Positions 1 to 8,969 are shown, counted from the stretch's first letter. The stretch is DNA of 51,331 nucleotides from Cyclobacteriaceae bacterium (GCA_021604845.1 BQJT01000005.1:1-51331); one strand, 5' to 3'. Numbers and translations are program-made. Notes: generated by a model not told the origin, from the sequence alone.

Positions 1-1434
1 GAAGATCTGTTTGAGCAAAACCATTGGGAATATCATCCTCAGACGATAATTCGCAGGGAAATCAATACCAACGGGAAATCCCGGGCTTTCATCAACGACT
101 CCCCGGTAACTTTAGACGGATTAAAAACTTTGGGTACTCAACTGCTTGATGTGCATTCTCAAAACGACAGCCTTAAATTAGGAGGCCAGCATTTTCAACG
201 CGATGTGCTGGACATTTTTGGACAGCACAGGACACTGGTTGAAGAATACCAGCAGCAGTTCAATAAATGGAGCCAACTTAAAGAAGAATCCCATCAGCTC
301 ATCTCGGAGTCAAAACAAAGACAGCAAGAAGCTGACTATAAGAACTTCCTGCTTAAGGAGTTAGAAGCGGTATCGTTAGATACAGTAGCACAGGAACAAC
401 TTGAGAGTTCACTGAAGGTGATGGAACATGCAGAGGAGATCAAAATAAATCTGCAGGGTTGTTTACAGCTGCTTGAAGTTGGGGAATTTAATGTAGAAGA
501 GCAACTTGCCGCCGCCATCCAGATGTTGAACAAAATCCAACAATATGCCTTACCCTATGATGCCTTAAAAGAACGATTGGAAAGTACCCTGATCGAAATA
601 AAAGACATAGCAAACGAACTCCAGGACCTGGATGACCGGATTGAACATAATCCGAAGCAAATCCAGGAATTGCAATCGCAACTAGACGGAATCTATCGAT
701 TACAAAATAAACATTCGGTTGATAGCGTAGAGGCACTGATTGAAATCCGGGACCAACTGGATAAGGAGTCCAATAAATTGGAATATCTGGAGCAGTCAAT
801 TCAGGAGCTGCAGGTAAAAATAAATAAAGCGGAAACCGGGATGATAGCACTTGGAACTGAATTACAGGCCCGCCGCAAAGATACCTTTCCGCATTTCAAA
901 CAATGCATGGAAGACCTGCTTAACAAGCTGGGAATGGAAAAAAGTAATCTCCAATGCAGTTTTGAAAATACTTCCCCAGGGCCATTCGGGCTGGAACGTA
1001 TTCAATGGCTGTTTAGCGCCAATAAAGGAGTCGAGCCCCAGCCACTGAAAAAGGTAGCCTCAGGGGGTGAGTTTTCCCGGCTGATGTTTTGTGTTAAATA
1101 CCTTATTGCTGACAAGGTATCCCTGCCCACAATAATTTTCGATGAAATAGATACCGGTATTTCGGGCGAGGTAGCATTACAAATGATCGATATGATGCAG
1201 GAGATGGCCCGGAATCATCAGGTTGTTACTATCAGTCACCTTCCGCAGTTTGCCGCTAAAGGGGACCACCACTACTATGTTTATAAGGAAAGTGATTCGA
1301 TAACCACCTCCAGCGGAATCAAAAAACTTACCAACCAAGAACGCCTTGAAGAGATTGCAAAAATGTTGGGTGGTAACAACCCATCGGATATAGCTTTAGC
1401 GAATGCCCGTGAATTAATGGGAGCAGAGGAATAG
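1..1434 (+). CDS. recN: DNA repair protein RecN, 3' part (5' end outside window)
   Basis: RecN is an SMC-like ATPase that acts at double-strand breaks with RecA. The reading frame is open from base 1, so the gene starts upstream; 477 residues are visible against roughly 550 for the family, so the Walker A end is missing. What is visible: a stretch typical of RecN near the left edge (REINTNGKSRAFINDSPV, then LDVHSQND), a long coiled-coil middle, the ABC signature VASGGEFSRLMF, Walker B with the D-loop (IIFDEIDTGISGE), and the switch histidine in TISHLPQFAAKGDHHY. A TTG at 130 could look like a start, but homology continues upstream of it. A 158-bp AT-rich gap follows before fabI, so co-transcription is uncertain. 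Identification is secure. Confidence 0.96.
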   Translation, partial: EDLFEQNHWEYHPQTIIRREINTNGKSRAFINDSPVTLDGLKTLGTQLLDVHSQNDSLKLGGQHFQRDVLDIFGQHRTLVEEYQQQFNKWSQLKEESHQLISESKQRQQEADYKNFLLKELEAVSLDTVAQEQLESSLKVMEHAEEIKINLQGCLQLLEVGEFNVEEQLAAAIQMLNKIQQYALPYDALKERLESTLIEIKDIANELQDLDDRIEHNPKQIQELQSQLDGIYRLQNKHSVDSVEALIEIRDQLDKESNKLEYLEQSIQELQVKINKAETGMIALGTELQARRKDTFPHFKQCMEDLLNKLGMEKSNLQCSFENTSPGPFGLERIQWLFSANKGVEPQPLKKVASGGEFSRLMFCVKYLIADKVSLPTIIFDEIDTGISGEVALQMIDMMQEMARNHQVVTISHLPQFAAKGDHHYYVYKESDSITTSSGIKKLTNQERLEEIAKMLGGNNPSDIALANARELMGAEE

Positions 1435-1592
1435 GGAGCAATCGGACATACGAACAATTGAACTATAGCCCTTTTGATCCGGAAGCAAATAACAAAGTTC
1501 CAATGTTGTTCCTTTTAATAATTAATCATTAATTGCTGATCATTAAACTACCAATACACATTGTTCATTGTTAATTCTTAATTTTTAATTGA

Positions 1593-2402
1593 ATGTATAA
1601 CCTGCTAAAAGGAAAAAGAGGTATAATATTCGGGGCGCTGGATGAGCGTTCTATCGCATGGAAAGTAGCGCTCAAAGCGCACCAGGAAGGAGCACGTTTT
1701 ACCCTTACTAATGCTCCCATAGCCTTGCGAATGGGACAAATTAACAGCTTGGCAGAAACCTGTAATGCTGAAGTAATAGCTGCGGATGCCACTTCCACCG
1801 AAGATCTTGAATCTCTATTTACCAAGAGCATGGAAATTCTTGGCGGGAAACTGGACTTTGTATTGCATTCAATCGGTATGAGTCCTAATGTCCGAAAAAA
1901 CCGACCGTATGGAGATCTGAACTACGACTGGTTTCAGAAAACCCTGGATATCTCAGGACTTTCATTTCATAAAGTACTGCAAACGGCCGATAAGCTGGAT
2001 GCCATGAATGAATGGGGCTCTATTTTGGCACTGAGTTATATTGCAGCTCAACGTACATTCCCGGATTATTCCGATATGGCCCAGGCCAAAGCCCTGCTGG
2101 AATCTATCGCCAGAAGCTATGGCTATTTCTTTGCCAGGAAAAATAAAGTCCGGGTCAACACCATTTCACAATCCCCAACCATGACCACCGCTGGCAGCGG
2201 AGTAGGTGGATTTGATGTGTTTTTTGATTACGCTGATAAAATGTCTCCATTAGGTAATGCCACCGCAGAGGAATGTGCCGATTATGTGGTGGTGATGTTT
2301 TCAGATTTAACCAAAAAGGTAACCATGCAAAATCTTATGCACGATGGAGGCTTCTCTACTTCCGGAATTACCGGTGAATTGATTAAGGACCTCACCAAAT
2401 AG
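1593..2402 (+). CDS. fabI: Enoyl-[acyl-carrier-protein] reductase (NADH), FabI
   Basis: FabI catalyses the last reduction of each fatty-acid elongation cycle (trans-2-enoyl-ACP to acyl-ACP) in the cytosol. The 269-residue length fits the family. The N-terminal cofactor region shows the FabI pattern GALDERSIAW (residues 14-23), and the active site has the FabI spacing Tyr149-x9-Tyr159-x6-Lys166, different from classical SDRs. The substrate-loop region (QSPTMTTAGSG) and the C-terminal MHDGGFSTSG also fit. The ATG at 1593 puts the Rossmann fold at the very start. ispE begins 9 bp after the stop, so the two are probably co-transcribed. FabI is the target of triclosan-type inhibitors in other bacteria (family knowledge). 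Confidence 0.96.
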   Translation: MYNLLKGKRGIIFGALDERSIAWKVALKAHQEGARFTLTNAPIALRMGQINSLAETCNAEVIAADATSTEDLESLFTKSMEILGGKLDFVLHSIGMSPNVRKNRPYGDLNYDWFQKTLDISGLSFHKVLQTADKLDAMNEWGSILALSYIAAQRTFPDYSDMAQAKALLESIARSYGYFFARKNKVRVNTISQSPTMTTAGSGVGGFDVFFDYADKMSPLGNATAEECADYVVVMFSDLTKKVTMQNLMHDGGFSTSGITGELIKDLTK

Positions 2403-2411
2403 CTTCGACCA

Positions 2412-3221
2412 ATGGTATTATTTCCTCATGCCAAAATCAACCTGGGATTACAGGTGATTGAGAAACGGCGTGATGGATTTCACAATATTATCAGTTGCCT
2501 TTACCCGGTAGGATGGTGTGATATACTGGAAGTGCTGGAAGCGGGCAAACTTACATTCAAAACCTCCGGCCTTAACATACCTGGCAGCCCTGAACAAAAT
2601 CTATGCCTAAAAGCCTATAACCTCATCAGGGAATTGCATGATACACCTCCGGTTCATATACATCTGCATAAGGTGATTCCCATCGGGGCCGGATTGGGTG
2701 GAGGCTCAGCAGATGCGGCTTATACCTTAATAGCGCTGAAACGACTTTTTAATCTTTCCATAACCAATGTAGAACTTGTGGGACTGGCCGCCAAATTGGG
2801 AGGTGATTGTGCTTTTTTTGTTGAAGGCAAGCCAGCGTTAGCTACCGGAAAAGGGGATAAACTGGAACCAGTGGAAATTACTTTGCCCACAGGTTACTTG
2901 GTGGTGGTAGTCCCTCCAGTTGCGGTAAATACCGCAGATGCTTATGGAATGATCCACCCGAAGCCTTCCGAAAATGATCTGGGCCGGTCTCTCAGTCAAG
3001 ACCCGATGGATTGGCAACAATTGATCACCAACGATTTTGAAGATAGGGTATTTAAACAATTTCCGATCATTGAAAAACTTAAAGAAACCTTGTTGAAAAA
3101 AGGAGCAGTTTATGCCAGTCTCAGCGGATCAGGTTCCTCTGTATTCGGTATTTACAAAAATAAGCATGACTTCGGCAGTTGGTTTCCTGAAGACTATAAA
3201 ATTTGGGTAGAAAAACTTTAG
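2412..3221 (+). CDS. ispE: 4-diphosphocytidyl-2-C-methyl-D-erythritol kinase
   Basis: IspE phosphorylates CDP-methylerythritol with ATP, the fourth step of the MEP pathway to isoprenoids. The 269 residues form a GHMP-kinase fold: N-terminal AKINLGLQV with Lys8 where the catalytic lysine is expected, the glycine-rich ATP loop PIGAGLGGGSADAA (90-103), the GGDCAFF motif with Asp132 as catalytic base, and the third GHMP motif SLSGSGSSVFG near the C-terminus. It sits 9 bp behind fabI. A second gene of the same pathway, ispH, lies at 41255-42148 in this window, unlinked to this one. The following gene is convergent; the 77-bp gap is AT-rich, with a run of TTTTTAG-type repeats but no clear terminator. 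Confidence 0.96.
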   Translation: MVLFPHAKINLGLQVIEKRRDGFHNIISCLYPVGWCDILEVLEAGKLTFKTSGLNIPGSPEQNLCLKAYNLIRELHDTPPVHIHLHKVIPIGAGLGGGSADAAYTLIALKRLFNLSITNVELVGLAAKLGGDCAFFVEGKPALATGKGDKLEPVEITLPTGYLVVVVPPVAVNTADAYGMIHPKPSENDLGRSLSQDPMDWQQLITNDFEDRVFKQFPIIEKLKETLLKKGAVYASLSGSGSSVFGIYKNKHDFGSWFPEDYKIWVEKL

Positions 3222-3298
3222 AGTTTTAAGTTTTTAGTTTTTAGTCCTTAGTTAGAGCGAGCCGCCGGATCGACGGATGGTGAATTTTCACCGATTGG

Positions 3299-4222
3299 TT
3301 ATTCCTTATTAGGTGTTCGGTGTTCCGTATTAAGATTGCCATCGCTGATAGACGGAATCATCTTGTTGAGCAAAGGATGTGCTAATACTGCCAGTAATAT
3401 TATCCCGGTACCGAGATAGAACCCTGAGGTCATTCTTTCCTTGTCGCCAAAAATGATTACTGCCATTATTATGCCATATACCGGCTCCAGGTTAACGGTT
3501 AAGTTAATTGCGAATGCAGAAATTCTCTTCATAAGCTCTACCGACACTGAATAAGCGTAAACAGTACATACCAGGGCAAGAATTAACAGGTAGATCCAAT
3601 CAATACTGGTAGGCACCAATTGTAACCCCTGTACTTTATAACTGTACCACGGAAAAAACAATGCAATACTTGCCAATGCACCAATCATCTCGTAAAAGGT
3701 AATGGCATAATGATCATAATCATGGGTCCATTTACCGTTTAACACGGTAAATAGTGATCCCAGGAAAGCTGAGATAATCCCCAGAGTAAGCCCCCAGGCA
3801 AACTGAAATTCGAATTGAAAAATAACATAAAGTCCAAACAGGGTCAAAAACCCTAGCATCACCTGATACCACCTGAACTTTTTCCGCAGGATAATTGGTT
3901 CCAGAAGGCTGGTCCAAAGAGCTATGGTGGCAAAACCAACCAGGCTTACAGAAACGTTTGACACCCGTGCGGATAGAAAGAAGGTTATCCAATGGGCGCC
4001 GATCAAAATTCCTGTTAGTACAATGGCAATAATCGTTTGGAGTCCTAGTCTGAAACTGGTACCCCTGGCAATTAATACAATGCCCAGAAGGGCCGCAGAT
4101 AATACAGTGCGATAAAAAACCAATTCCACCGGTGGAATGGTTATTAATGCTCCCAAAATAGCGGTAAATCCCCAGAGTAGTACAATAAAATGCAGCTCTA
4201 GATAGTCTCTGGTACTGGCCAT
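3299..4222 (-). CDS. EamA/DMT-family membrane transporter
   Basis: This 307-residue integral membrane protein has about ten hydrophobic segments in two repeated halves, the arrangement of the EamA (drug/metabolite) transporter family; the substrate cannot be told from sequence. The first half has the family-like sequence LLWGFTAILG near residues 14-23. The start ATG lies directly against the stop of the upstream permease gene (4223), so it is the last gene of a tgt-permease-eamA operon. The last ten codons read NTEHRTPNKE and come from a small direct repeat (GGAACACC/GAACACC) that looks like intergenic filler, so the stop may have been displaced into a repeat; the transmembrane part ends before it. 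Confidence 0.87.
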   Translation of the reverse strand: MASTRDYLELHFIVLLWGFTAILGALITIPPVELVFYRTVLSAALLGIVLIARGTSFRLGLQTIIAIVLTGILIGAHWITFFLSARVSNVSVSLVGFATIALWTSLLEPIILRKKFRWYQVMLGFLTLFGLYVIFQFEFQFAWGLTLGIISAFLGSLFTVLNGKWTHDYDHYAITFYEMIGALASIALFFPWYSYKVQGLQLVPTSIDWIYLLILALVCTVYAYSVSVELMKRISAFAINLTVNLEPVYGIIMAVIIFGDKERMTSGFYLGTGIILLAVLAHPLLNKMIPSISDGNLNTEHRTPNKE

Positions 4223-5296
4223 TTAGCGGGGAACGGTTCTATACATCACCATGGCTACCAGTGTAAAGAAAATATTGGGCAGCCAAACCCCCAGCATGGG
4301 CGGAACAGCTCCCTTTAGGGCAAACTCCCGGCTCATCATAAAGCAAATAATAAATATGAAGGCAATAAAAAACCCCAGGGCGATTTGAAAACCTACCCCT
4401 CCCCTGGCTTTTCTTGACGATACGATGACACCCATAAAAGTGAGGATGATAATAGCAAATGGTGACATATACCTCATGAATTTTTCTACCATGTATAATT
4501 CCACGTTGTCTGCCCCTCTGGATTTGAGCAATGCAATGGTCTCGTTCAACTCATCTATGGTCAGTGTCTGCTCCATATACTTGCTGTTTTCAAAGTCCTT
4601 TGGGGTGATATTCAACAAAGTATCCAATTCCGTTCCCTTGGAAATATATTCTTCCCGGCCGTTAAACTCCCTTAACGTCCAGTCCTGTACTTTCCATTTT
4701 TCATTCTCTTCATCCCAGCTTACCCTTCTTGCGGTCAACTTTTGAAGCATCTGATGATCCTTGACGGTTTCCAGCGTAAACGAATGGCCCACTTTACTGT
4801 GGTTGTTGTAATTTCTTAAATACAGATAACTTTCCGGTGCAACCTTCAAGTGTATGTTGTTCTCGGTATAACTAAAAGGTCTCTGGGTATATGCTATCAA
4901 AAAAGCTACTCTGGATTTATCCGAATTAGGAATCAACCATCCGTTTAAATAAAAACTCACTCCGGCAATCAATGTGGCCCCAACTAAGTACGGTAAAAGC
5001 ATTCTTTTAAAACTTACACCGCTGCTTAATATCGCAATCACTTCAGTGTGACCGGCCAGCTTTGAAGTTACAAATACCGTGGCGATGAAAACCGTTATTG
5101 GAGTTATGAGGTTGGCAATCCAGGGAACAAAATCCAGATAATAGCCGATGATTTGCTCGAAGGTTAACTGATGTTCCAGAAAATCGTCACTCTTTTCGGT
5201 TATGTCAATCACCAATATCACTGTTACCAGTATCAATACCACAAACAGGTAGCTGATCAGGAATTTCTTCAGTATGTAACGATCCAGGATCTTCAT
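4223..5296 (-). CDS. LptF/LptG-family permease (YjgP/YjgQ), lipopolysaccharide export
   Basis: Permeases of this family pair with the LptB ATPase and lift lipopolysaccharide from the inner membrane to the Lpt bridge. The 357 residues show the expected plan: N-terminal MKILDRYILKKFL leading into membrane helix 1, two further helices (about 60-80 and 100-120), a large periplasmic domain (about 130-270) and three C-terminal helices. The sequence KLAGHTEVIAILSSGVSF after helix 2 is the coupling-helix region typical of LptF/G. Whether it is the F or G copy cannot be decided; Bacteroidota usually have two. It begins 1 bp after the stop of tgt and abuts eamA, so the three genes form an operon. Confidence 0.92.
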   Translation of the reverse strand: MKILDRYILKKFLISYLFVVLILVTVILVIDITEKSDDFLEHQLTFEQIIGYYLDFVPWIANLITPITVFIATVFVTSKLAGHTEVIAILSSGVSFKRMLLPYLVGATLIAGVSFYLNGWLIPNSDKSRVAFLIAYTQRPFSYTENNIHLKVAPESYLYLRNYNNHSKVGHSFTLETVKDHQMLQKLTARRVSWDEENEKWKVQDWTLREFNGREEYISKGTELDTLLNITPKDFENSKYMEQTLTIDELNETIALLKSRGADNVELYMVEKFMRYMSPFAIIILTFMGVIVSSRKARGGVGFQIALGFFIAFIFIICFMMSREFALKGAVPPMLGVWLPNIFFTLVAMVMYRTVPR

Positions 5297-5297
5297 G

Positions 5298-6431
5298 CTA
5301 TAACCTTTGCATTAATTTTTCAGCCATTGGTCCTTTCCAGGCACTAAAGCTGCCATCCTCTATTCTCTTATGCATCTCTCCCATTAACCAGCAGTAAAAT
5401 GAAAGGTTCTGCAGGCTGGAGAGCTGGGCGCCAAGAATCTCATTGCTCTGTATCAGATGACGTAAATATGCCTTACTGTGTTGCACTCCGGCATAGCCTC
5501 CCAGGGATTCATCTATGGCTGTAAAATCATTCTTCCACTTATGGTTTCTAATGTTAATGATGCCCTGCGTAGTAAAGATCATGCCATTTCGGGCATTTCG
5601 AGTGGGCATTACACAATCGAACATGTCAATCCCCAATGAAACACTTTCCAGCAGGTTAGCCGGAGTACCCACTCCCATAAGATAACGGGGTTTATGTTTA
5701 GGAAGTATGTCGCAGCACACCTGGGTCATTTCATACATGAATTTAGCTGGCTCCCCTACAGATAACCCACCAATAGCATTACCCGGAAGGTCCATCCCGG
5801 CAACAATTTCAGCCGATTGCCTGCGAAGTTCGGGATAAACACTTCCCTGTACAATCCCAAACAGACTCTGAATATGTGGCGCTGAAGCACTAGTCGATTC
5901 AAAGTGAGTTTTACACCGATCTAACCACCTGTGAGTAAGTTCCATGGAAGTTTTTGCATAGTCAAAATCACACGGGAAAGGGGTACATTCATCAAATGCC
6001 ATGATAATATCAGCACCGATGATCCGCTGAATATCAATGGCGTATTCCGGAGTAAAGGTATGACGACTGCCATCAATGTGAGATTGGAAAGTTACCCCCT
6101 CCTCACTGATCTTTCTGGACTGCGCCAGCGAATATACCTGGTAACCTCCTGAGTCGGTTAAAAGGGGGCCATCCCATCCCATAAAATTGTGTAAGCCGCC
6201 CGCCTTGGATATGGTATCCATACCTGGTCTCATATACAGATGGTAGGTATTACCAAGGATGATTTGTGCTTGAATATCACTGATCAGCTCCCGTTGCTGT
6301 ACTGCTTTTACGGTGCCTGCAGTCCCTACTGGCATAAAAACAGGAGTGGTGATTGTTCCGTGCTCGGTAGTGATTTTCCCAGTTCGTGCCTGGCTCTGGG
6401 GGTCGGATGTGCCTAGCTCAAAGGAAATCAT
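5298..6431 (-). CDS. tgt: Queuine tRNA-ribosyltransferase, zinc ligands lost
   Basis: Tgt exchanges guanine 34 of certain tRNAs for a queuosine precursor. With the ATG at 6431 the protein has 377 residues. An in-frame TTG at 6443 exists, but it lies inside the likely -7 box (6441-6448), so the ATG is preferred. Catalytic features are present: LTDSGGYQVYS with Asp93, FGIVQGS, GGLSVGE, and FDCVMPTRNARNG with Asp272 as the expected nucleophile. The zinc site is gone: aligned to the E. coli enzyme, the three Cys (302, 304, 307) correspond to Leu310, Gly312 and Gly315, and His333 corresponds to Gln341. All four ligands are lost together while the fold-defining sequence around them (SKAYLRHL, NEILGAQL) remains, which argues for a working zinc-free enzyme rather than decay. 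It is the first gene of a leftward operon. Confidence 0.95.
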   Translation of the reverse strand: MISFELGTSDPQSQARTGKITTEHGTITTPVFMPVGTAGTVKAVQQRELISDIQAQIILGNTYHLYMRPGMDTISKAGGLHNFMGWDGPLLTDSGGYQVYSLAQSRKISEEGVTFQSHIDGSRHTFTPEYAIDIQRIIGADIIMAFDECTPFPCDFDYAKTSMELTHRWLDRCKTHFESTSASAPHIQSLFGIVQGSVYPELRRQSAEIVAGMDLPGNAIGGLSVGEPAKFMYEMTQVCCDILPKHKPRYLMGVGTPANLLESVSLGIDMFDCVMPTRNARNGMIFTTQGIINIRNHKWKNDFTAIDESLGGYAGVQHSKAYLRHLIQSNEILGAQLSSLQNLSFYCWLMGEMHKRIEDGSFSAWKGPMAEKLMQRL

Positions 6432-6440
6432 AATCGGCAG

Positions 6441-6448
6441 CAAAAATA
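6441..6448 (-). promoter_or_regulatory. Probable -7 box for the tgt operon
   Basis: Read on the minus strand the site is TATTTTTG, matching the Bacteroidota -7 consensus TAnnTTTG, about 10 bp before the tgt ATG. No TTTG is found 19 bp further upstream, so the -33 half is weak. Its main use is to argue against the TTG start at 6443, which would fall inside the box. Confidence 0.45.
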
Positions 6449-6479
6449 GCCTATTTTATTAATATATTGCTATTTTAAG

Positions 6480-7610
6480 TTGCATACCCAAGCGTTTTCG
6501 GTGACCCTGATCTTTGTTGTTTTTTTACTTTGTACCGTTCTTCAGTCCGCCTGGTGGCTGGGTTATTTTTCCCATTTGGCATTTACCCCTGATAATAAGA
6601 TTCCGCCTGCAGGCACCACCAATGAAAAGGTGTCTGTGATTGTTTGTGCTCATAACCAGCTCCATAATCTGCAGATTCTGTTACCCAAATTACTAAAACA
6701 GGATTATCCCGTGTATGAAATAATTATTGTGAATGACCGGTCAACAGATGGAACCAAACCCTGGCTGGAAAAGCAATCTTATCCCCGATCCAAAATTCGT
6801 ACCCTGGATATAACCACCGTAACCAAAGGTCAGAACCCAAAGAAACACGCGTTGGTCCGGGGGGTTGAGGCGGCAAACTACCAGCTGCTGCTGCTTACGG
6901 ATGCGGACTGCTACCCAAAATCGAATAACTGGATCCGGCTGATGGTACAACAGTATAAGCCTGGTATTAATATCGTTCTTGGTTACTCTGGATATACTCC
7001 CCGGCCGGGCTTACTAAATAAACTTATCCGTTATGAGACACTTGTGACAGCCATCCAGTACCTGTCCAGAGCCCTGGCTAAAAAACCCTATATGGGTGTA
7101 GGAAGGAATTTATCCTACAAGAAAGCCTTTTTTCAACATACAGGAGGGCTAAAAGGGTTAATGCACCTTACCGGTGGTGATGACGATTTGTTTGTTAATA
7201 GAAATGCCAACGGTGAAAATACCGCGGTCTGCCTGGAAAAGGACTCGGTGGTTATGTCATACCCCAAGCTATCTTGGGATGCCTATTTCAAGCAAAAAAT
7301 CAGACACCTCTCAGTAGGAAAATACTATAAGAAGGCAGATCTGCTGATTCTTGGCATATTCTCGGTAACTCATATAATCTTTTGGAGTTCTTTAGTAAGT
7401 TTGTTGGTGACCCAAACAATGGTAGGCTGGGTGGTTGCGGGATTCATCATTCGTCAACTCTCGCTTTCCTGGGTAGTAGAGCAATCTTCTCGAAAACTTG
7501 GTGAACACATTGGTATCTGCTATGTGCCCCTCCTGGATTTCCTGTATAGTCTTTTCTATCTGCTCACCGGGCTATCAGCATTGGTTACTAAAAAAGTAGA
7601 TTGGCATTGA
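6480..7610 (+). CDS. Membrane-anchored family 2 glycosyltransferase
   Basis: A GT-A fold glycosyltransferase (family GT2) that transfers a sugar from a nucleotide donor to an unknown acceptor at the inner membrane. It has 376 residues: an N-terminal hydrophobic segment (about 8-28), the GT2 core beginning KVSVIVCAHNQ, the metal-binding acidic motif in LLLLTDADCYP, a second acidic motif in GGDDDLFVNR, and QKIRH (the QxxRW-like position), then hydrophobic C-terminal segments. No ATG precedes the domain, so the TTG at 6480 is the likely start; the frame is open for a short way upstream. It overlaps the sigma-factor gene by 10 bp, so the two are translated from one message. Donor and acceptor are unknown. 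Confidence 0.88.
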   Translation: MHTQAFSVTLIFVVFLLCTVLQSAWWLGYFSHLAFTPDNKIPPAGTTNEKVSVIVCAHNQLHNLQILLPKLLKQDYPVYEIIIVNDRSTDGTKPWLEKQSYPRSKIRTLDITTVTKGQNPKKHALVRGVEAANYQLLLLTDADCYPKSNNWIRLMVQQYKPGINIVLGYSGYTPRPGLLNKLIRYETLVTAIQYLSRALAKKPYMGVGRNLSYKKAFFQHTGGLKGLMHLTGGDDDLFVNRNANGENTAVCLEKDSVVMSYPKLSWDAYFKQKIRHLSVGKYYKKADLLILGIFSVTHIIFWSSLVSLLVTQTMVGWVVAGFIIRQLSLSWVVEQSSRKLGEHIGICYVPLLDFLYSLFYLLTGLSALVTKKVDWH

Positions 7611-8206
7611 AGCAGTTTTCTGATAAAGCATTACAGGATTTCGGACTAATCGATCGTGCGGTTGACAACAACGATGAGAAAGCCTATGCAGAATTGATGA
7701 AGCGTTATAAAACGCCTGTTTACCACATGATCCTGAAAATGATAAGGAATGTGGACGATGCAGAGGACCTGACCATTGAAGCATTCGCCAAAGCATTTAA
7801 GAACCTCCATAAGTTTAAAAAAGATTTTACTTTTAGCACCTGGCTGTTTCGAATTGCCACCAACAACACCATTGATTTTATCCGAAAAAAAAAGCTGGAC
7901 ACCTTCAGTCTCAATACATCACTGAAAAATGACGATGGTGACAATGTGAATATTGATTTGGAAGATAAAAACCTGGACCCCCAGGAAGAAGCCATCAAGG
8001 TACAGAAAATTGAACTGATCCACCTGTTTGTAGGCAAGCTACCTCCCAAATATCAGCGATTGGTTAGATTGCGTTATTTTGAAGAGCTTTCCTATGACGA
8101 GATCGCAACAGAACTTGAAGCTCCTTTAGGAACGGTTAAAGCACAGTTGCACCGGGCACGGGAACTGATGTACGACCTGGTAAAAGGTAAGAAAGATCAT
8201 ATTTAA
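7601..8206 (+). CDS. Sigma-70 family (ECF-type) RNA polymerase sigma factor
   Basis: A 201-residue sigma factor with region 2 (about 20-100; core YKTPVYHMILKM, then DAEDLTIEAFAKAF and FSTWLFRIATNN) and region 4 (about 140-195; LPPKYQRLVRLRYFEELS followed by the helix-turn-helix YDEIATELEAPLGTVKAQLHRA). The acidic linker between the domains (NDDGDNVNIDLEDKN) is ECF-like. The start is a TTG at 7601, overlapping the glycosyltransferase gene by 10 bp; a second TTG at 7607 is possible. No anti-sigma gene is adjacent; rsmG follows after 3 bp. The absence of an anti-sigma partner and its place in a housekeeping operon suggest constitutive or growth-linked use, which is inference. Confidence 0.9.
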   Translation: MALKQFSDKALQDFGLIDRAVDNNDEKAYAELMKRYKTPVYHMILKMIRNVDDAEDLTIEAFAKAFKNLHKFKKDFTFSTWLFRIATNNTIDFIRKKKLDTFSLNTSLKNDDGDNVNIDLEDKNLDPQEEAIKVQKIELIHLFVGKLPPKYQRLVRLRYFEELSYDEIATELEAPLGTVKAQLHRARELMYDLVKGKKDHI

Positions 8207-8209
8207 TCC

Positions 8210-8833
8210 ATGGAGTTCGATCCGGGCCCCCAAATCATCTTTCAATATTTTGATGCCCTTGATTCTATTCAGAAAAATCGTTTTGTGCAACTTGGCACAC
8301 TTTATCATACCTGGAATCAACGAATCAACCTGATCTCAAGAAAAGACATGGTGAGTTTTTATCAGAATCATGTATTGCACGCACTTGGTATAGCAAAGAT
8401 TCGCGCATTCAAGCCTGCGGATACCGTACTGGATGTAGGCACCGGAGGTGGTTTTCCAGGAATTCCACTGGCCATCCTGTTTCCGGAGACCCGTTTCCAT
8501 CTTATAGACTCCATTGGAAAAAAAATAGCGGTGGTTGACCGGATTATCCATAAATTGGAGCTGACAAACGCAACCTGCCAAAAAGTGCGCGCCGAACAAG
8601 TAGATGGTTCTTACACTTATGTGGTTTGTAAGGCTGTTGCCAGACTAAACAAACTACTACCCTGGGTTGAACATAGTCTGGTTACTGGAGGAAAAGTTAT
8701 TTGCCTTAAAGGAGGAGACCTGAAAGCAGAGATCCGGGAAGTAAAGAATAAGGTCCAAAGCTACCAGCTTTCAGACTATTTCCAGGAGCCGTATTTTGAT
8801 ACCAAAAAAGTGCTGGAGATTAGCATTAAATGA
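8210..8833 (+). CDS. rsmG: 16S rRNA (guanine(527)-N(7))-methyltransferase RsmG
   Basis: RsmG methylates N7 of G527 in 16S rRNA using S-adenosylmethionine. The 207-residue length is normal. The SAM-binding motif is LDVGTGGGFPGIPLAI, followed by LIDSIGKKIAVVD; both are hallmark RsmG sequences. NLISRKD near residue 42 also matches the family. It starts 3 bp after the sigma-factor stop. The gene ends 60 bp before the left end of the IS1-family element, so the insertion did not damage it. Confidence 0.95.
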   Translation: MEFDPGPQIIFQYFDALDSIQKNRFVQLGTLYHTWNQRINLISRKDMVSFYQNHVLHALGIAKIRAFKPADTVLDVGTGGGFPGIPLAILFPETRFHLIDSIGKKIAVVDRIIHKLELTNATCQKVRAEQVDGSYTYVVCKAVARLNKLLPWVEHSLVTGGKVICLKGGDLKAEIREVKNKVQSYQLSDYFQEPYFDTKKVLEISIK

Positions 8834-8893
8834 TCAACCGTTCAACACTCAAATGGGAATGATCATTTCTTCTACAGATTTTATCGGAAAGTT

Positions 8894-8908
8894 GGTAGTG
8901 TCTCAGTT
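8894..8908 (+). repeat. Left terminal inverted repeat of the IS1-family element
   Basis: Sequence GGTAGTGTCTCAGTT, identical to the reverse complement of 12260-12274. It lies 60 bp after the rsmG stop codon and 61 bp before the start of the small basic-protein gene. Confidence 0.88.
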
Positions 8909-8969
8909 TGATTTTTTTTCCCTTGTGACTGCCGAACGATCCAAAAGCCAAATTACGCTATATTGTACT

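Noticed and set aside
1435-1592. AT-rich ATTAATTGTTAATT-like runs before fabI as a regulatory array
   Set aside because: Low-complexity intergenic filler of a type also seen at 3222-3298, 12373-12443 and 50940-50970; no dyad or promoter match.
8796-8969. Upstream extension of the small basic protein frame back into rsmG
   Set aside because: It would cross the transposon end and overlap rsmG; the basic motif region begins after the ATG at 8970.
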